NCBI GenBank assembly: GCA_013397935.1 | Contig: VZRN01005628.1 | Coordinates: forward strand, 337,184 to 401,183 | Length of the DNA: 64,000 bases | Direction: 5' to 3' | Source of the DNA: Dasyornis broadbenti | Lineage: Eukaryota; Chordata; Aves; Passeriformes; Dasyornithidae | Part shown: positions 52,216 through 64,000 of the stretch, in pieces | How positions within the stretch are numbered: the first letter of the stretch is position 1 | Layout of the letters: every line of letters starts with the position of its first letter | Made by a program: the position numbers and the translations under genes | The notes under the pieces: model-generated | The model's database searches: none | What the model saw: only the letters and a program-made list of their open reading frames with translations | Told to the model about the DNA's origin: nothing

Positions 52216-52300
52216 CCATCTGAAGCAGGTCTGAGAGCAGGTTTCTCAGCAGCTTGTCCAGACATGTCCTGAACACTTCCAAGAATGGAGATGCAACTAT
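52216..52300 (-). mobile_element. Body of the older, interrupted CR1
   Basis: 'gcaggtctgagagcagg', 'cagcagcttgtccagac' and 'cacttccaagaatggagatg' match the antisense CR1 just inside its 3' tail. That is where the 51250-51296 piece would continue if the 51297-52212 element were removed. Confidence 0.5.
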
Positions 52301-54274
52301 CAAATACAAATATCACATCTATCACAGTGTTCCTGGAAAAGTGTATCCACTTCCTTATGGATTTTCAAAGGTGGCTGTGATCACTGTGGGGCTCTGTTCT
52401 GATTTCCTCCATAATGAACTCAAAGAGCTGGACTCATTTCTGTATCAACTTCTCATTGAGTAAGGCCATGTCTATAATCAGTTTTGATTTAAAGAAATGA
52501 AATTTGAGATAATTCAATGCTTTCCACACTCTGACTTTACAGCTCATATCATATAACCTTAAACTCTATCCCACCATAACAGAGACTATAAAAGATGGTC
52601 ATTTTTTTGTTCAGAAGATACAGCCTCCTGACTTTGTCTCACATTACTTCATCTTTTCCTACAAAACCTTCCCTTACAGTTCACCTATAGTAAGCACAGA
52701 CAGCAATTACCATCTAGCTATCAAATTGCTCATTAATCCCTGGTGATTTTAAATAAATACATGAAGCTACCCAGGTGCAGGGGTGGGAAATAGGAAAGAG
52801 GGGGCAAAATGAAGAAGGAAAGAAAAAAAAAAAAAGACACCGGTAGACAAAAATAACAAGATATTCCAGGAAGCTTGCATCTCAGTATCAGCAGGATTTC
52901 AAAGAGCACTTCACCACTGGTCATTTTTCCAGCAGAAGTGAAAACAAAAAGCAGCCAGTTTTGTAGCCAACAGCTAATCAGTTTGGGTGCTCCTTTCACA
53001 CAGCTCAAAGTAAACTTTATGATGAGTTGAAGGCTGGAAGAAAGAACCAGGGACCATCTTCTTTCTGAAAGCAGTTCACTTTTCTGTCTTGCACAAACTA
53101 GACTTAGTCAGAGAGAGTTCTTTGCACTGGATGGTTCAAACTGTGGGCTTGAGTTTGAAGCACTTGCTAAATATGTGTTCATGTAACCACGCAGCACTCT
53201 TACTGTTAAACCTTCCCAGTGAGAGCCTTGCTATGTGAAAAGTGTCTGTCTCCTTGAAAAACTATTAGGCAATTATATTGCAAAGTCATGAAAAAGTACT
53301 TCCTCTGAAACCTATGAAGAAATCAGACACCTGCATGTACAATGGTACTCTTAAAAGCAGAATGACAGGATTACAAGGTCAATGGTTTTCCTTTTGACAG
53401 ATGTTATCTGGGCAGGATTCTGGCTCCTAGAGAGTTCAGAAAAAGGAAAAAGACAAAAAGGATACAAAAAATAACAATAGGCAGCAAAGACCAAACATGT
53501 GAAAAATAATTTTTAACAAAATAAACAAGAGTTATGAGAGATGAGAAATATAGGGTGGCAACATTTAGTTATCCCTTTAAAGAGGAATCTAATGTTATTC
53601 TGCCCCTGGGGTTTGACTGTGCCACTAGGCACCCCATGGGACACTTGGATAACTTTTCCTTCTCTCTTCAAAGATGCCAGTTAAAAGTACACATCTGATA
53701 CAAACCTAGTAGAGAAAATGGCAATTTTTTCTGCATGTTAAGGGCAAGGGACCACTTGTACTGTTCTCCACTAGAAGAAAACACAGCATACGACAAGGAC
53801 AAAAGCTATTTAACATTTGTGCATAAAGCAGATCTAATCTTGTTTGGAGACTTCAGATACCAAAATGATGAAATAAGAACAAATTCTGGACACCAGTTAT
53901 TATTCCCATATAGTTACTGAGCAATGTATTAATACAGATAGACATCTGACACTGTCTGCCAGAACTGAATCTCACTCCTATTGCCACTTCACTTATCATT
54001 CACTTCACTGACTGTTATATCCTATGTAAGAGTTTTAGCTCCTTGAGAAAACCAAATCAATTTAATAGGTATAAAATGCCCCACAGGCTCCCCTCATGTT
54101 CTACTCATAAAATTCCATTCCTATTGGGGAATCCTTCAAGAATCAGAAAGTAGTTAACACAGCTATATGTCAAGACTCAAGGAGGACCAAACTCACTGCA
54201 ACAAAGAGAAAGCCTAAGCAAAGAATGGAGGCAGAATTAGCACAGATGTCTTTGCACCAATACTTAGTGGTCAT
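52301..54274. other. AT-rich non-coding DNA, nothing recognised
   Basis: It contains an A-rich purine tract at about 52790-52836. Open frames are 91 codons or fewer without domains. Confidence 0.5.
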
Positions 54275-54699
54275 CTCCAAAACAGAGTCCAGAAGATGCC
54301 ACTAAGCTGATTGGAGGGATGGAGCACCTCTCCTGTGAGGAAAGGCTGAGACAGTTGGAGTTGTTCAGCCTGGAAAAGAAAAGACTTCGGGGTCATCGAG
54401 TTGCAGCCTGACAGTACCTGAAGGCAGTCTGCAGGAAAGATGGAGAGAGACAAGATCATGTAGCGACAGGACAAGGGGGAATATCTTAAAACTGACAGAG
54501 AGTAGGTTTAGATCAGAGATTAGGAAGCAATTCCTTCCTGTGAGGGTGGAGAGGCACTGGCATAGGTTTCCCAGGCCAGGCTGCATGGAGCTCTGAGCAC
54601 CCTGGTCTAGTGGAAGGCGTCCCTGCTCATGGCAGGGGGTTGGAACTAAACGATCTTTATGTTCCCTTCCAACCCAGGCCATTCTATGGTTCTGTGAAA
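54275..54699 (+). mobile_element. CR1 LINE 3' fragment, plus strand
   Basis: The sense CR1 order is visible: 'ggagcacctctcctgtgagg', 'gttgttcagcctggaaaag', 'cagtacctgaaggcag', 'agcgacaggacaaggggga', 'attaggaagcaattccttcc', 'ctggtctagtggaaggcgtc' and the 3' end 'ccattctatggttctgtga'. It is truncated 5'. The 162-codon antisense frame (54365-54853, minus) runs through it and is an artefact. Confidence 0.92.
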
Positions 54700-54991
54700 T
54701 AATGATAGGAAGTGCTACATGAAACTCTGCACAAAGTATAAAGTCTCTGGCTGTGAAGAAATAATCTGGGAACAAGGCTTTTATATGATTATCAAAGTTA
54801 ATGTAGTCCAGGAGTGTGGGCACACTGGCAGGACCACAGTAAACATATTGCATATCTATCTTTTCTACCTATGAAGTTTTCCTTATTTTCTTTCCTATAT
54901 TTCTCTACCCTTGATGAGTCTCTGATTCAGCAGGCCACTCTGCAACACTGAATAGGTGAAATTTCTTTTAAAATCAGCAACCAAATGCTAA

Positions 54992-55070
54992 TAGTATATA
55001 TAGATACATCTATCTCTATATAGGTGTGTATATACACACAGACACACACACACACAAACATTCACACAGG
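54992..55070. repeat. TA/TATC/CA mixed simple repeat
   Basis: TATATA, ATCTATCTCTATATA, TGTGTATATACACACA and CACACACACA segments follow one another, as in a decayed compound microsatellite. Confidence 0.85.
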
Positions 55071-57570
55071 TGCAGAGGATGTAATCCTGACAGAATCGCT
55101 TCCAACTTTTGGGATATAACACTATTTTCCCCACCAGATGGCAGTAACTTCAACTTAATATGACACGGACTGGTCACCACATGCCCAGCAAACAATGGCA
55201 TACTTCATATTTGGGATTTTCCTTAAGGGAATGCTGGTCTTTTAAATATGTAGAGTTATCCCAGTTTACTTCCATTTAATGAAGAAAATTTCCTACTAAT
55301 AGCTGAACTCAACTTTGATCAGTATATCCTACAAGGGTTTGCTGTTGTTTTTTTTTTAAACACATATCATTCTGTATTATTTTTTTTTCAGTATGCTGTA
55401 ATTTTGTCAAATTGGAGAAGTATGGGTATTATTTCCAATCATTGTCTTTTTCCAAGAATAATTCCCAGACAGAAATAACTGGGTAACTTTCAACTGCATA
55501 ATAAACAAACTTTTACAATATATGCTAATGACTAAAAAGACTAAAAAAGTCTGAAGAAGGAGGGGAAATGGTAAATACCTTTTACATAATTGTTTGACAA
55601 AAGTATTCAGTGTGCAGATTTCTTGACTTATAAAAGTCCAGGGTAACATCTACAGCAAAAATATTGCAGCCACCACATACTGTGTAATCCACAGGCTAAA
55701 TCGCCTTTAATGTGGGAGCTGACAAGTTCTTCTACTGGTAAAAGCAGGAAAGTTTTTGTCAACAGAGTCCAGGCAGCATAAAAATAATGTAATATTGTGG
55801 ATGGGGAATGCTCTGTGGGATATGCAGCTCTAGGAGCAACTCATCCATAGATTCTAACCAAAGGATCATTGTTCCCTTTTTATTTCTTTAACTTCTTATT
55901 TTTTGAAAGAAATTTTCCATAAGAAAATAACCTGTATCATAAAAAGAGAACTTCCCTCCCATTCTACTAATATTAGTATTCAGTGTGATTAAATGGGTTT
56001 ATATTCAGCTCTGTTCTGACTGCAAAGATAATATCAAAAGTGCACATTCTTATTAATAAAACACAATCTTCTTCCAATAAATTTATGACCAAATATGCAG
56101 TCTGTTTGGACAGCTGGCTTCCACCATCCTACAAGCTGGGATTCAGATCCCTTTTTTTTTATTTCCATGTATTTTTTTCAGCAGAAAGTAGAGCTAAATT
56201 TTCTCTAGATATACAAAATAAATAAGTACGGTAATGGAAAGAAAAGACCACAAAAATAAAGCAAAAAATGATATGACTACATTCTACTAATTAAACATTA
56301 GGTAGCTGGTCAGGCTTGTCTTTCACACTCATGAGTAATATTCCCGAACATTTCACTTTAATATGAAAAAGCAAATCCCATTTACACGGATGTGTATCGG
56401 ATGAGTAGTATCCCAAATCAGTGATATTTGAACTGAATATGTTCTCAAGATACATTTTAATTCAAAAGACCTGTCCATAAACTTTTCATTATGGCTTGAT
56501 ATTCTTCTGAGATTACATATTCACATCAGCTGGAAGTATGAGCAGGATACACCATAAAAGTAAGCCATTCTTATGCCATTTCCTCTTCCTGAAGGAAAAG
56601 TAGAAGGAAGAGGAAAAGTAAAGGTATCAAGGAATTTTTAGTATGAACCTAAACAAAATGATTTGAAGTAGAGAATGCAAACCTTTGTGACCAACCATGA
56701 ACACAAAATCCATCTTGGGCTTGGAAGGAGAAACTGGGTGAGTCACTGTTGAAGGGGACAGAGTAACCACAGAGTAAACACAGGCATTCACCATTCAACA
56801 TAAAGTCCCAGCATAAAAGGTTTAGCACAGCTCTGTGATGCGCAAAGAGCCGGTGAAGTAGAAGTGACAGACAACTGCTTTTTCCTCCAACTGCAGGATC
56901 AGTAATAATCCTACAGTCACATTTAGAGAATTCTGTGTATTTTGAAAAGGATATGCAAAAAATAGAGGTGAAGGCAGAGGTACAAATACTGGAGAACACA
57001 TGTTACAGTGAAAGTCTTAAGAAATCTCAAATCTGTTTTAGCTGACTTGAACAAATATGTAGCAGTCATTATAGGAAAACAAATATCACCTATAAGTGCC
57101 AGAAGAAAACAATGGAAAAATGGCTCAAAGCTGAAGTGGTCAAATTTAAATAGGGTAAAAGGCACACATTTTCATACTTTGTTTTATGAAATAGTCACTC
57201 TTACAATGAAGATAAATAGTGGATTAAATAAAAATAATTTCCTGCTTCAAGGACAAAATGCAAGGGAGTAATAGCACAAAAAGTAAAAACTTGAGAGCCT
57301 AAAGTACATGGTCCAATGACCCATTCTGATTTGAAACCCAGCCCTGTGCTGTGAGGAGAAGCATCGTGAATGAGCTCCTTGGGAGACATTGGAAATGCAG
57401 AGGGAGTGTCCCCTCACTGTCCTGGGAAAGCCGCTGTGGGATGGAGAGTGGCTGCACTTCTCACAGCTCCATGTGCCACGTGGTCATGGAGACAGGGACA
57501 CAAACTTTGGGGAGTGGTCTCAGGGCTTACCTGCAGCTTGTGGAGCAGCAAACACAATCCTCCTGAGAGA

Positions 57571-57610
57571 TGGAATGGCAGCTGGACACCTGGAATAGCA
57601 GCTGGACACC
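57571..57610 (+). repeat. 20-bp tandem duplication, one mismatch
   Basis: TGGAATGGCAGCTGGACACC is followed directly by TGGAATAGCAGCTGGACACC and then a partial third start, TGGAA. The single change is G to A. Confidence 0.95.
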
Positions 57611-57763
57611 TGGAAGAGACACAGCACATCAGAACAGGGATACAGGACTCGAGCAATAAACTACCTGAGCTTCACCTGTCTTTTCAAAAGGAAACCTATT
57701 TCAAAGAAAGACGTAGTGTTATGTCCCGTAATTACACAATATAAAGACAAAAAAAGAGGAAGC

Positions 57764-57780
57764 TTTTTTTTTTTTTTTTT
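57764..57780. repeat. T17 homopolymer
   Basis: An uninterrupted T17 run with no identifiable retroposon body next to it. Confidence 0.95.
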
Positions 57781-58574
57781 CACAAGACTTGTTGAACTTC
57801 AACAGGTTAGCAAATTTAAGGGAATTGTCATACACCAGCAGCTGAAACAACAAAATAAGGTGGTACAGCATCTTCTATCTTTCAAGCCCCACAACGTTTC
57901 AGCACATCTCAGACTGGGGGCACTCTCTTGCTGGATGCACATTTAGCTGTGTGCTGAGCTTTGCATGCAAATAAATTCATTATTTTATTACTTTCATAAA
58001 GTGCCAACAAACTCAATTTCTTAGACTGAATTTTAGCGCGTGAAAATTCTTTCTTCTTTTTGTGGACTGTTAGAAAACATATAGCTTGAATTTTTGCACA
58101 AAACCTATATTTTTTCTCATTCATACTAACATCTTCACAGCAAACAAAAAGTTGCGTTTAGCAGAATATATAGGGAACGTATTAATCTACAATCACATGT
58201 CTAGTATAATAATACAATACCAAGAGAAAACACATGTAACAGAAGCACAAGGCTGGCCAAAGATATTTAGCATTCACAGTAAGAAATCCTCTGAGCTGTT
58301 TGTTATCAACAGATAATATTTAGTGCCTTCCTTTCATTAACATGGGGTTTTTCAAAAAGTGGGATAAGTTTGCAAACTGTTAGAGAAAGCACAGGATTTT
58401 TAAACAAGGAACACTTCAGTTTCTGAGAGCTCAATTAGTATTAATTACAAGTTTAAAGAAGCACCACAACATATTCACATTGATAGTATAGGCATATCTA
58501 CAGCATAATTACTCTCACTTCAATAAGTGCAGTCATGCATACACATCCCCTTCTAAGATCAAAGTGGTGGCATA

Positions 58575-58850
58575 TCCAGTCCAAGCTCCTGCTATCAGAG
58601 GCAACCATGTTTCACATTCCCTTTCATAAATGTATCATTTCCCAAACAGTTAGACGCGTGTGGAAAAACAAAACCTGACCACCATATCGGGAGTCTCCTC
58701 CAGAACACCATTGCTTTGATGGCTAGAAATCTTCTCACCTCCCGTCTGGTTTTCTGCCAATTATTTCTGTCCCAGCATTGTTCTTCAGATTAAAAGATTG
58801 CTCTCCTTCACTCATAATTATCCTCTCCCCACAGTGTACCTTTTCTCTTG
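58575..58850 (-). mobile_element. Possible ancient CR1/L3-like LINE fragment
   Basis: The plus strand holds a diverged series: 'tctggttttctgccaattat', 'cagcattgttcttcagatt' and 'aaaagattgctctccttcac'. It resembles the antisense of old amniote CR1-group 3' regions. Similarity is weak and read by eye. Confidence 0.35.
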
Positions 58851-61484
58851 GCCTTTATTTTACTGACAAGAAATAAAGCTTTCAGTATCTTCACAATAAC
58901 CTTTCCCTTCCCACGATTTGTTTTAGCCCCATTTCTTTCATGCTTCATGCTTGCTACACCTGGGCACTCTGAATGCTTGGCAGCATTGCTGGGGAGGTTG
59001 CTGCAGTTGCCTTACGTGGAAGCATCAATAATTTCATTTCATTACCTGAAAAGTCTAACTTGATACTATTTTAAATGACATAAACCATGCTCATGGACAC
59101 ATCAGATCACTGTGGTTGCAGTTATTTTGGATGAAATTCCTCTTGTCTAGTTTTAAGCAGCATCTCTGAGCTGGTCGCTGCAGGTCCTTTAGAATCAGAG
59201 AGACACTTCACAGCATGATTCATTTGATCTATTTTTAGAGATTCTGACTGGATGAAATCTGTTGTGCCCTAGAAATACTCTTCACTGACCGTGCCTAAAC
59301 AAATACCTCAGTTGGAGAGAGCTAGACTGAATCAGCTGAAGAGCTTATTTTGTGGTTTATTAACATAATCAGCTCCTTCATTTCCTTTTAAAAATCTTGA
59401 GATAGCAGATAACAGCAGAAGCAATCATAACCATGTACATAAACAAGCCTTCAGACTTCATCCTGTTTCTATTCCCTACAATTTCTCAGTTGTGAAGTTT
59501 TCTCTGGATTATTCATTGATGGTACTTTGGAATGGCATATTGAAAATGGCTGTTCTAGTATGCTTTTAAAAGCTACAGTAGCTAAAGGTAGCAAAACTTT
59601 CCCTCAGAAATCAAGTGCTTATGTAATGATTTGACAAAATTACAGTTTGGCAATTGATATTCTAGACTATCACATGAGAGAGAAGAAAACAGGTATTTTT
59701 AAAACTGCTGAATTTTGATCAATCATAACTAAAAGGAAGTAGACTTGGCAAAGTAGGCAGGATGCTTTTTGCCATCTCTATCAAACCTCATTAACTAGAT
59801 CTGCTAAGCAAAAAGCCTGAAATACTTGAATAGTAGAAGATAAACACTAACATTTTTTAAAAATTACAAAAAAACTGACAAGCACAAATATCTATTTCTA
59901 TCATCATTTTCTCCAATGAAATGATTATAGAATTTTTCTGCATAAAGAACAGATTAAAATCAGAAGGAATTTGATACTTTCCCTCACCTCCAGAGACAAA
60001 TCAAGGTAGTTACTCTATTATATGATCTCACGGTGGATTAATATTTAAAAATTGACTATTGCTGAATCGTAAGAATTTACCTGAAATCCTCCACATATAA
60101 GCTATAAAACAGAAAAAAAGTGTAACCCCTATATTATTTTTCTTTGCTTTGCTTTGTCAAGGAAGTGCTAGTACAGATAAACATGTTTTTCAGCAAGTAA
60201 CAGGTTGGACTGAATATCTCAGGAGTTCGATTTGACCAATATAAAGTCATGAAGGTTTTCTTTCCATCTCACCAATCCTTCTTACACAGAGGCCTTTGAA
60301 TATTTTTCATGTCACACAAGTATTAGGACAAAATTCCTTATTAGAGGGGATAACTGAGGAAAGTTTTCATAAAAACCACTATAAATCAAATTATAGAATG
60401 TTTGGAAGATTGATGAACACAAGCACGAACAATTCAAAGTGGAGTTACTTACCAAAGCAGAAGTTATTATGAAGTTATCATCCTACTTGGTGCTCAGAAG
60501 CCAACAGTCAGAATAGCTCTCAGATGGGCAAACACTGAACAACTTCACTCCTTGAACCACAATACCAAAAGGATTAAATTCCAGATGACTCAGGCTCAAG
60601 GACGAGTTCATGCACAGGACATCCATAAACAGATACTGAAGGGTACAGGTAGGAGTGTACCCTCTAGCACCACATAGCCAAAAATGGTGGATGCTAATGG
60701 AGTACCAGGGAAATGGAAGACCATTCAGACCCAAAATCCCAGTCACAGCAGGTTCAAAGGGATGTCATTTCACAGAACTATAAAAGATTGTTTTCAGAAT
60801 GTGATTTCAGATACTTTTTAATGTCAGATTATCAACCATCATGTCCCTTATAAACCAAAAATCATGAGATTTTTCATTCTCTATGAAAACTCTATTTTGT
60901 TAGTCCAGAGCTCTCATAAACATATCCTTGACACTGGCATTATTAAGCATATATGCTGACCTTTTCAAAGTTTCTCTTTCCTGAATTGACTGGTCTCATT
61001 TTGCAGTCTGCTGTGTATTCCTTCACATACTGCTAAGCACAAACTTTGGGTGCTTGCTCCAGTTTGAAAAGTACCCTACTCACAAGCGTACAAGTATTAT
61101 AAGATTTCTTTACAAATAATTCTTGTCAGTAATGTATAACTTCCAGAGCTCTTCAACAGATACAAATACAAGGCAAATTTCCACCCCTGATTCTGAAAGA
61201 GGATGTGATAATTATATCAGAGACATACCTGTATATAAAATAGACAATATTTATCCTGAAAAAATCCTTCTTTCATGACTAACTCTTTAGTTAGGGAAGA
61301 GAAAAATCAAAGAAGAAAAAAAAATTAAAAAAAGAAGGGGCAAATGCTAAAAGACGTTTTGAATAAGAAGAATCATTGTGATGGTCTTCTGAAAATATTA
61401 GGAAGGCAAAAGCAACCATGTTCTACTTATTTTCTATTGTTTTCTACTTGTTTTCTTTTTTTCCCTACTTTATGGGAAAATGCC
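58851..61484. other. AT-rich non-coding DNA, nothing recognised
   Basis: Open frames are 87 codons or fewer without domains. The stretch at 60490-60760 is GC-balanced but matches no family I know. Confidence 0.5.
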
Positions 61485-62053
61485 TCTTCTTGCAGACCAG
61501 AAAGCAAATCATATTCTGGGCTGCATCAAAAGCAGCATGGCCAGCAGGTGACTCTTGCCCCGTACTCCACTCTCGTGAGACCTCACCTGGAGTATTGTGT
61601 CCAGCTCCGGTGCTCTCAGAACAACACAGACATGGATTTGTTGGAGAGCGCCCGGAGGAGGCCACGAAGATGATCAGAGGGCTGGAGCAACTCTCCTAGG
61701 AAGACAAGCTGAGAGAGTTGCAATTGTCAGGCCTGGAGGAGAGAAGGCTTCAGGGAAACCTTACTGGGGCCCTTCAATACTTGAAGAGGTTTAGAAAGCT
61801 GGAAGTTAATTTTTACAAGGTCCTGTAACGATAGGACAGTGGGGAATGACTTTAAGCTAAAAGAGAATACATTTTAGTTAGATATTAGGAAGAAATTCTT
61901 CATTATGAGGGTGGTGAGACACAGGCACAGGTGGCCCAGAGAAGCTGTGGATGCTCCCTCCCTGACGATGTCCAAGGCCAGGTTGGATGGGACATTGAGC
62001 AACCTTGTCTAGTGGAAGATGTCCCTGTTCATGGCAAGAGGGTTGGAACACAA

Positions 62054-62060
62054 TGATCTT
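62054..62060 (+). repeat. Target-site duplication, left copy (TGATCTT)
   Basis: TGATCTT here is repeated at 62206-62212 on the far side of the SINE. The first copy belongs to the host CR1 and the second restarts it. Confidence 0.7.
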
Positions 62061-62205
62061 GATCCCTAGATGAGCTCAGTTGGTCAGAACATGGCATTAA
62101 TAATGCCAAGGCCCTGAGTTTGATCCCTGTATGGCCTATTCACTTTAGAGGTGGACTTGGTGGTCCTTGTGCGTCTCTTCCAACTCAGAATATTCTGTAA
62201 TTCTG
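62061..62205 (+). mobile_element. TguSINE1-like SINE (tRNA-Ile derived, CR1-like tail)
   Basis: The first 75 or so bases align with a tRNA-Ile gene. The box A region reads TGAGCTCAGTTGG, the anticodon arm reads ATGGCATTAATAATGCCA with anticodon AAT, and box B reads GAGTTTGATCC against GGTTCGANTCC. It then continues ATGGCC. The non-tRNA part (ACTTTAGAGGTGGACTTGG, GTCCTTGTGCG, TCTTCCAACTCAGAATATTC) ends with TAATTCTG, resembling a CR1 3' end. It interrupts a plus-strand CR1 and is flanked by TGATCTT copies. Box B carries a C-to-T change and the acceptor stem is degenerate, so it is a fossil copy and not a tRNA gene. The family name is from memory of songbird genomes. Confidence 0.88.
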
Positions 62206-62212
62206 TGATCTT
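62206..62212 (+). repeat. Target-site duplication, right copy (TGATCTT)
   Basis: It matches 62054-62060. The tail's own ATTCTGTGAT pattern overlaps it, so the exact boundary could shift by a few bases. Confidence 0.65.
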
Positions 62213-62252
62213 TCAAGTCCCCTCCAACTGAAACTATTCTATGAATCTATGC

Positions 62253-64000
62253 CTATTTGGCAAGACCCGCTCTTTGCAATATGTGTTTTTTGCCCTGAGA
62301 TCATATCACAGTGATTATGATCTTAACTTAGCCAGGGCCTACACAAGAACAAAGTTGTTATTTCTGTTGTTCTGCATGCCTCTGTTAAAAAGCTACCAGA
62401 AATATCAGGTTATTTCGGACAAACATTATTTCAGTAATGCTAAAGCTTCCTTTCCTATGAACAGGATATAAGCAATAAAGGGACTTCTACTTATCAATAA
62501 CAGAGGCTTAGAAAATGACAGCCCTGAAAAGAACCTCATACACTTAAGATGCTCCTGGAATCAGACTAACTTCCATTTCAAAAACATCACAGAACTACCA
62601 CACTGAGTGAGAAAATGTGACTTTTTGGTCATTTGAGAGTTCATCTTACATCTGTTATTCATATTCAATGCATTTGGAAGGAGACTTGAATAAGGGGCAA
62701 CAACTTAATCAGACTTTCTAAGGCTTTTTGTGGTGGGGATTATAGACCAAGAAAAACACTCAAGAGCCAGGGAGACTTAATTTGTTTTGTATCTTAAATC
62801 AAAGCTGATGCAGTTAGTCATTTCCAAGTTCATAACAAAGCAAATCCATGTACAGCACCAAAAGCAAATAACTTTTGCTGACTTGACTGACCCATCAGAG
62901 CTCTTGGTTTTGAGGAGGAAAGTCTAGAGGCTTTCACATGCTACCAAAATTCAAACAACAGCTTTAAGCTTTGATGGTTCTTTGCTCCATGGGCTTCTCC
63001 AAGTGCTTGTTCTTAGCAAGTCCACAGTCAGGTTTGAATATTGTGTCATTAAGGTAATATAGAAAAGGATTATCTGAAGAAGAAAATCAAAGGATTTTTG
63101 GTGGGGATTAACCCAGCAACACTTTTAGAAACTTTGGGTTAAAAAGATGCCTTTTCATTAAATTTCAGTCAACTATAATTCATCTTGTATCACCAGACTA
63201 AAGCCTGAGGTTTCATCTGTTTTTTGCAGCCTTTACTCTATCTAGTAGATTATTAGGATGTGCAACATGGTAAACTACTGTCCTTGAAATGATGATTTAC
63301 AACATTATTGCATATCATAAAAACTACAGCATCAAAATTTCTTAAAGCCAGAGTGCAAATTGCTTAAAGATAGTCCCAAACTGCCGAACTCTCATCTCCA
63401 CTGAGCAAAAGGATCATGGTCTCTTTGTCCTGGTTTGGCATACAGTGACAAAGATGATATTTTTTTTTTAAATTCAAGTGAGCCATTCAGTCTAAAACCC
63501 CTAAAATAAACTGATGACACAGCAAACCTTGCCTAGAGCAAACTGTATTAAATCTTTGTCTACCTCTCTTGTGAAAAGAAAAAAAAAAAGAAAAAGACAT
63601 CCTGAAGACAACAGAGGCATGAATTGCATTGATTATAAAAGAAATTGTGGCTGAAAATTCTTTCTATGCAAACCACAGAACTTTGCAACAACCAGGAGAC
63701 ATCTTCAGTATAAAAAAATACCAAAACAACAAAACAAACCCCTCCTTCTCCCTGTTTTCAGAAGCAATGATGCACCACCTTGGTTCAGAGAAGCGGAATT
63801 GGCTTCTGTCTGTCAACGCAGGTTAGAAAACAGTGGTGCTTCTTGAGGCCCTTTAAGGTATTTAAGAAGGGGAACAAGATGTTTATATGGTTTACTTCTT
63901 CATTTAAATGAATGGCCCAAAAGGGAGAAGTAAAGGGAAATCTCTGTCTCTTAGTCACCACTGGCTGAAATGGAGAAAAAGGTCTCAAACTGGAAGCCTG
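62253..64000. other. AT-rich non-coding DNA, nothing recognised
   Basis: Short open frames only. An A-rich tract lies at about 63572-63598. A CCTGGTTTGGCATACAGTGA motif at about 63428 faintly recalls an LTR end but lacks a partner end. Confidence 0.5.

Larger units (their letters stand above)
54700..58574. other. Non-coding DNA with simple repeats and one GC-richer patch
   Basis: It holds a TA/CA tract (54992-55070), a GC-richer patch (57330-57620) with overlapping frames open on both strands and a 20-bp duplication, and a T17 run (57764-57780). No gene is recognised. The 116-codon minus frame at 56649-56999 has no domain. Confidence 0.5.
61485..62252 (+). mobile_element. CR1 LINE, 5'-truncated, with SINE insertion
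   Basis: The sense CR1 begins in the end of ORF2 ('ttctgggctgcatcaaaagc', 'ctcgtgagacctcacctgga', 'agtattgtgtccagctccgg'). It continues through 'gatgatcagagggctggagc', 'taggaagaaattcttcatta' and 'ttgtctagtggaagatgtcc', and ends with 'actattctatgaatctatg'. A tRNA-derived SINE interrupts it at 62061-62205, after which the CR1 resumes. Frames at 61344-61673 and 61418-61699 carry degenerate ORF2-end residues. The copy is inactive. Confidence 0.93.

Noticed and set aside
54365..54853. 162-codon minus-strand frame, the longest in the window
   Set aside because: It is antisense to the plus-strand CR1 at 54275-54699 and continues into unrelated flank; no domain is seen.
61344..61699. Overlapping plus-strand frames of 109 and 93 codons
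   Set aside because: They read through the truncated, degenerate ORF2 end and 3' UTR of the CR1 copy starting at about 61485; not host genes.
62061..62135. tRNA-Ile gene
   Set aside because: The acceptor stem is degenerate, box B is mutated and the sequence runs into a CR1-like tail; it is the head of a SINE.
63420..63470. Possible LTR end (CCTGGTTTGGC...)
   Set aside because: Only about 10 bases recall an LTR terminus, with no partner end and no target duplication.
1..64000. Operons, CRISPR arrays, ribosome binding sites or phage modules
   Set aside because: The repeat content is avian and no prokaryotic coding density or spacing is present, so these categories do not apply.

Overview
This window looks like non-coding nuclear DNA from a bird, most likely a passerine (songbird). 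The interspersed repeats are the main evidence. There are several 5'-truncated CR1 LINE copies with the avian antisense signature. There are also two copies of a tRNA-Ile-derived SINE with a CR1-like 3' tail, which matches what I know of the TguSINE1 family of songbirds. One ERV LTR is about 855 bp long. The rest is AT-rich single-copy-looking DNA with low repeat density and simple repeats, as expected for a large bird intron or gene desert. I find no protein-coding gene I can name, no rRNA or functional tRNA gene, no CRISPR array and nothing prokaryotic. The many short open frames are 60-160 codons, show no domain I recognise, and the longest lie in repeats.

Layout. 1-9.1 kb: unremarkable AT-rich DNA with an old CR1 fragment (about 2605-2885) and a compound GATA/CA microsatellite (5126-5254). 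9.17-10.02 kb: an ERV LTR with inverted terminal similarity, a near-perfect 5-bp target duplication and an internal assembly gap. 10-20 kb: single-copy-looking DNA with one possible exon (13900-14103) and two GC-richer patches (17.85-18.19 and 19.39-19.72 kb). 20.7-24.4 kb: the most regulatory-looking stretch, with a forkhead-type palindrome, a MEF2-type site, two CAGCTG E-boxes and a good minus-strand splice donor at 23950/23951. This could be an alternative promoter and non-coding first exon, but that is inference. 24.7-33.6 kb: TG tracts, a (CAA)-rich tract, an ancient MIR-like SINE (about 29464-29578) and homeodomain-motif-rich AT DNA. 33.6-33.9 kb: a candidate conserved non-coding element. 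34-51 kb: short tandem duplications, a CR1 fragment (39.34-39.49 kb) and a 60-N gap (40696-40755). 50-62.3 kb: the repeat-rich end, with a truncated SINE, a CR1 nested in an older CR1 (51.25-52.3 kb), plus-strand CR1s (54.27-54.70 and 61.48-62.25 kb) and a full SINE inserted in the last CR1. 62.3-64 kb: nothing recognised.

No previously undescribed system is evident. The best leads are the nested transposons, which give relative insertion ages, and a few candidate regulatory or exonic segments that need cross-species alignment.
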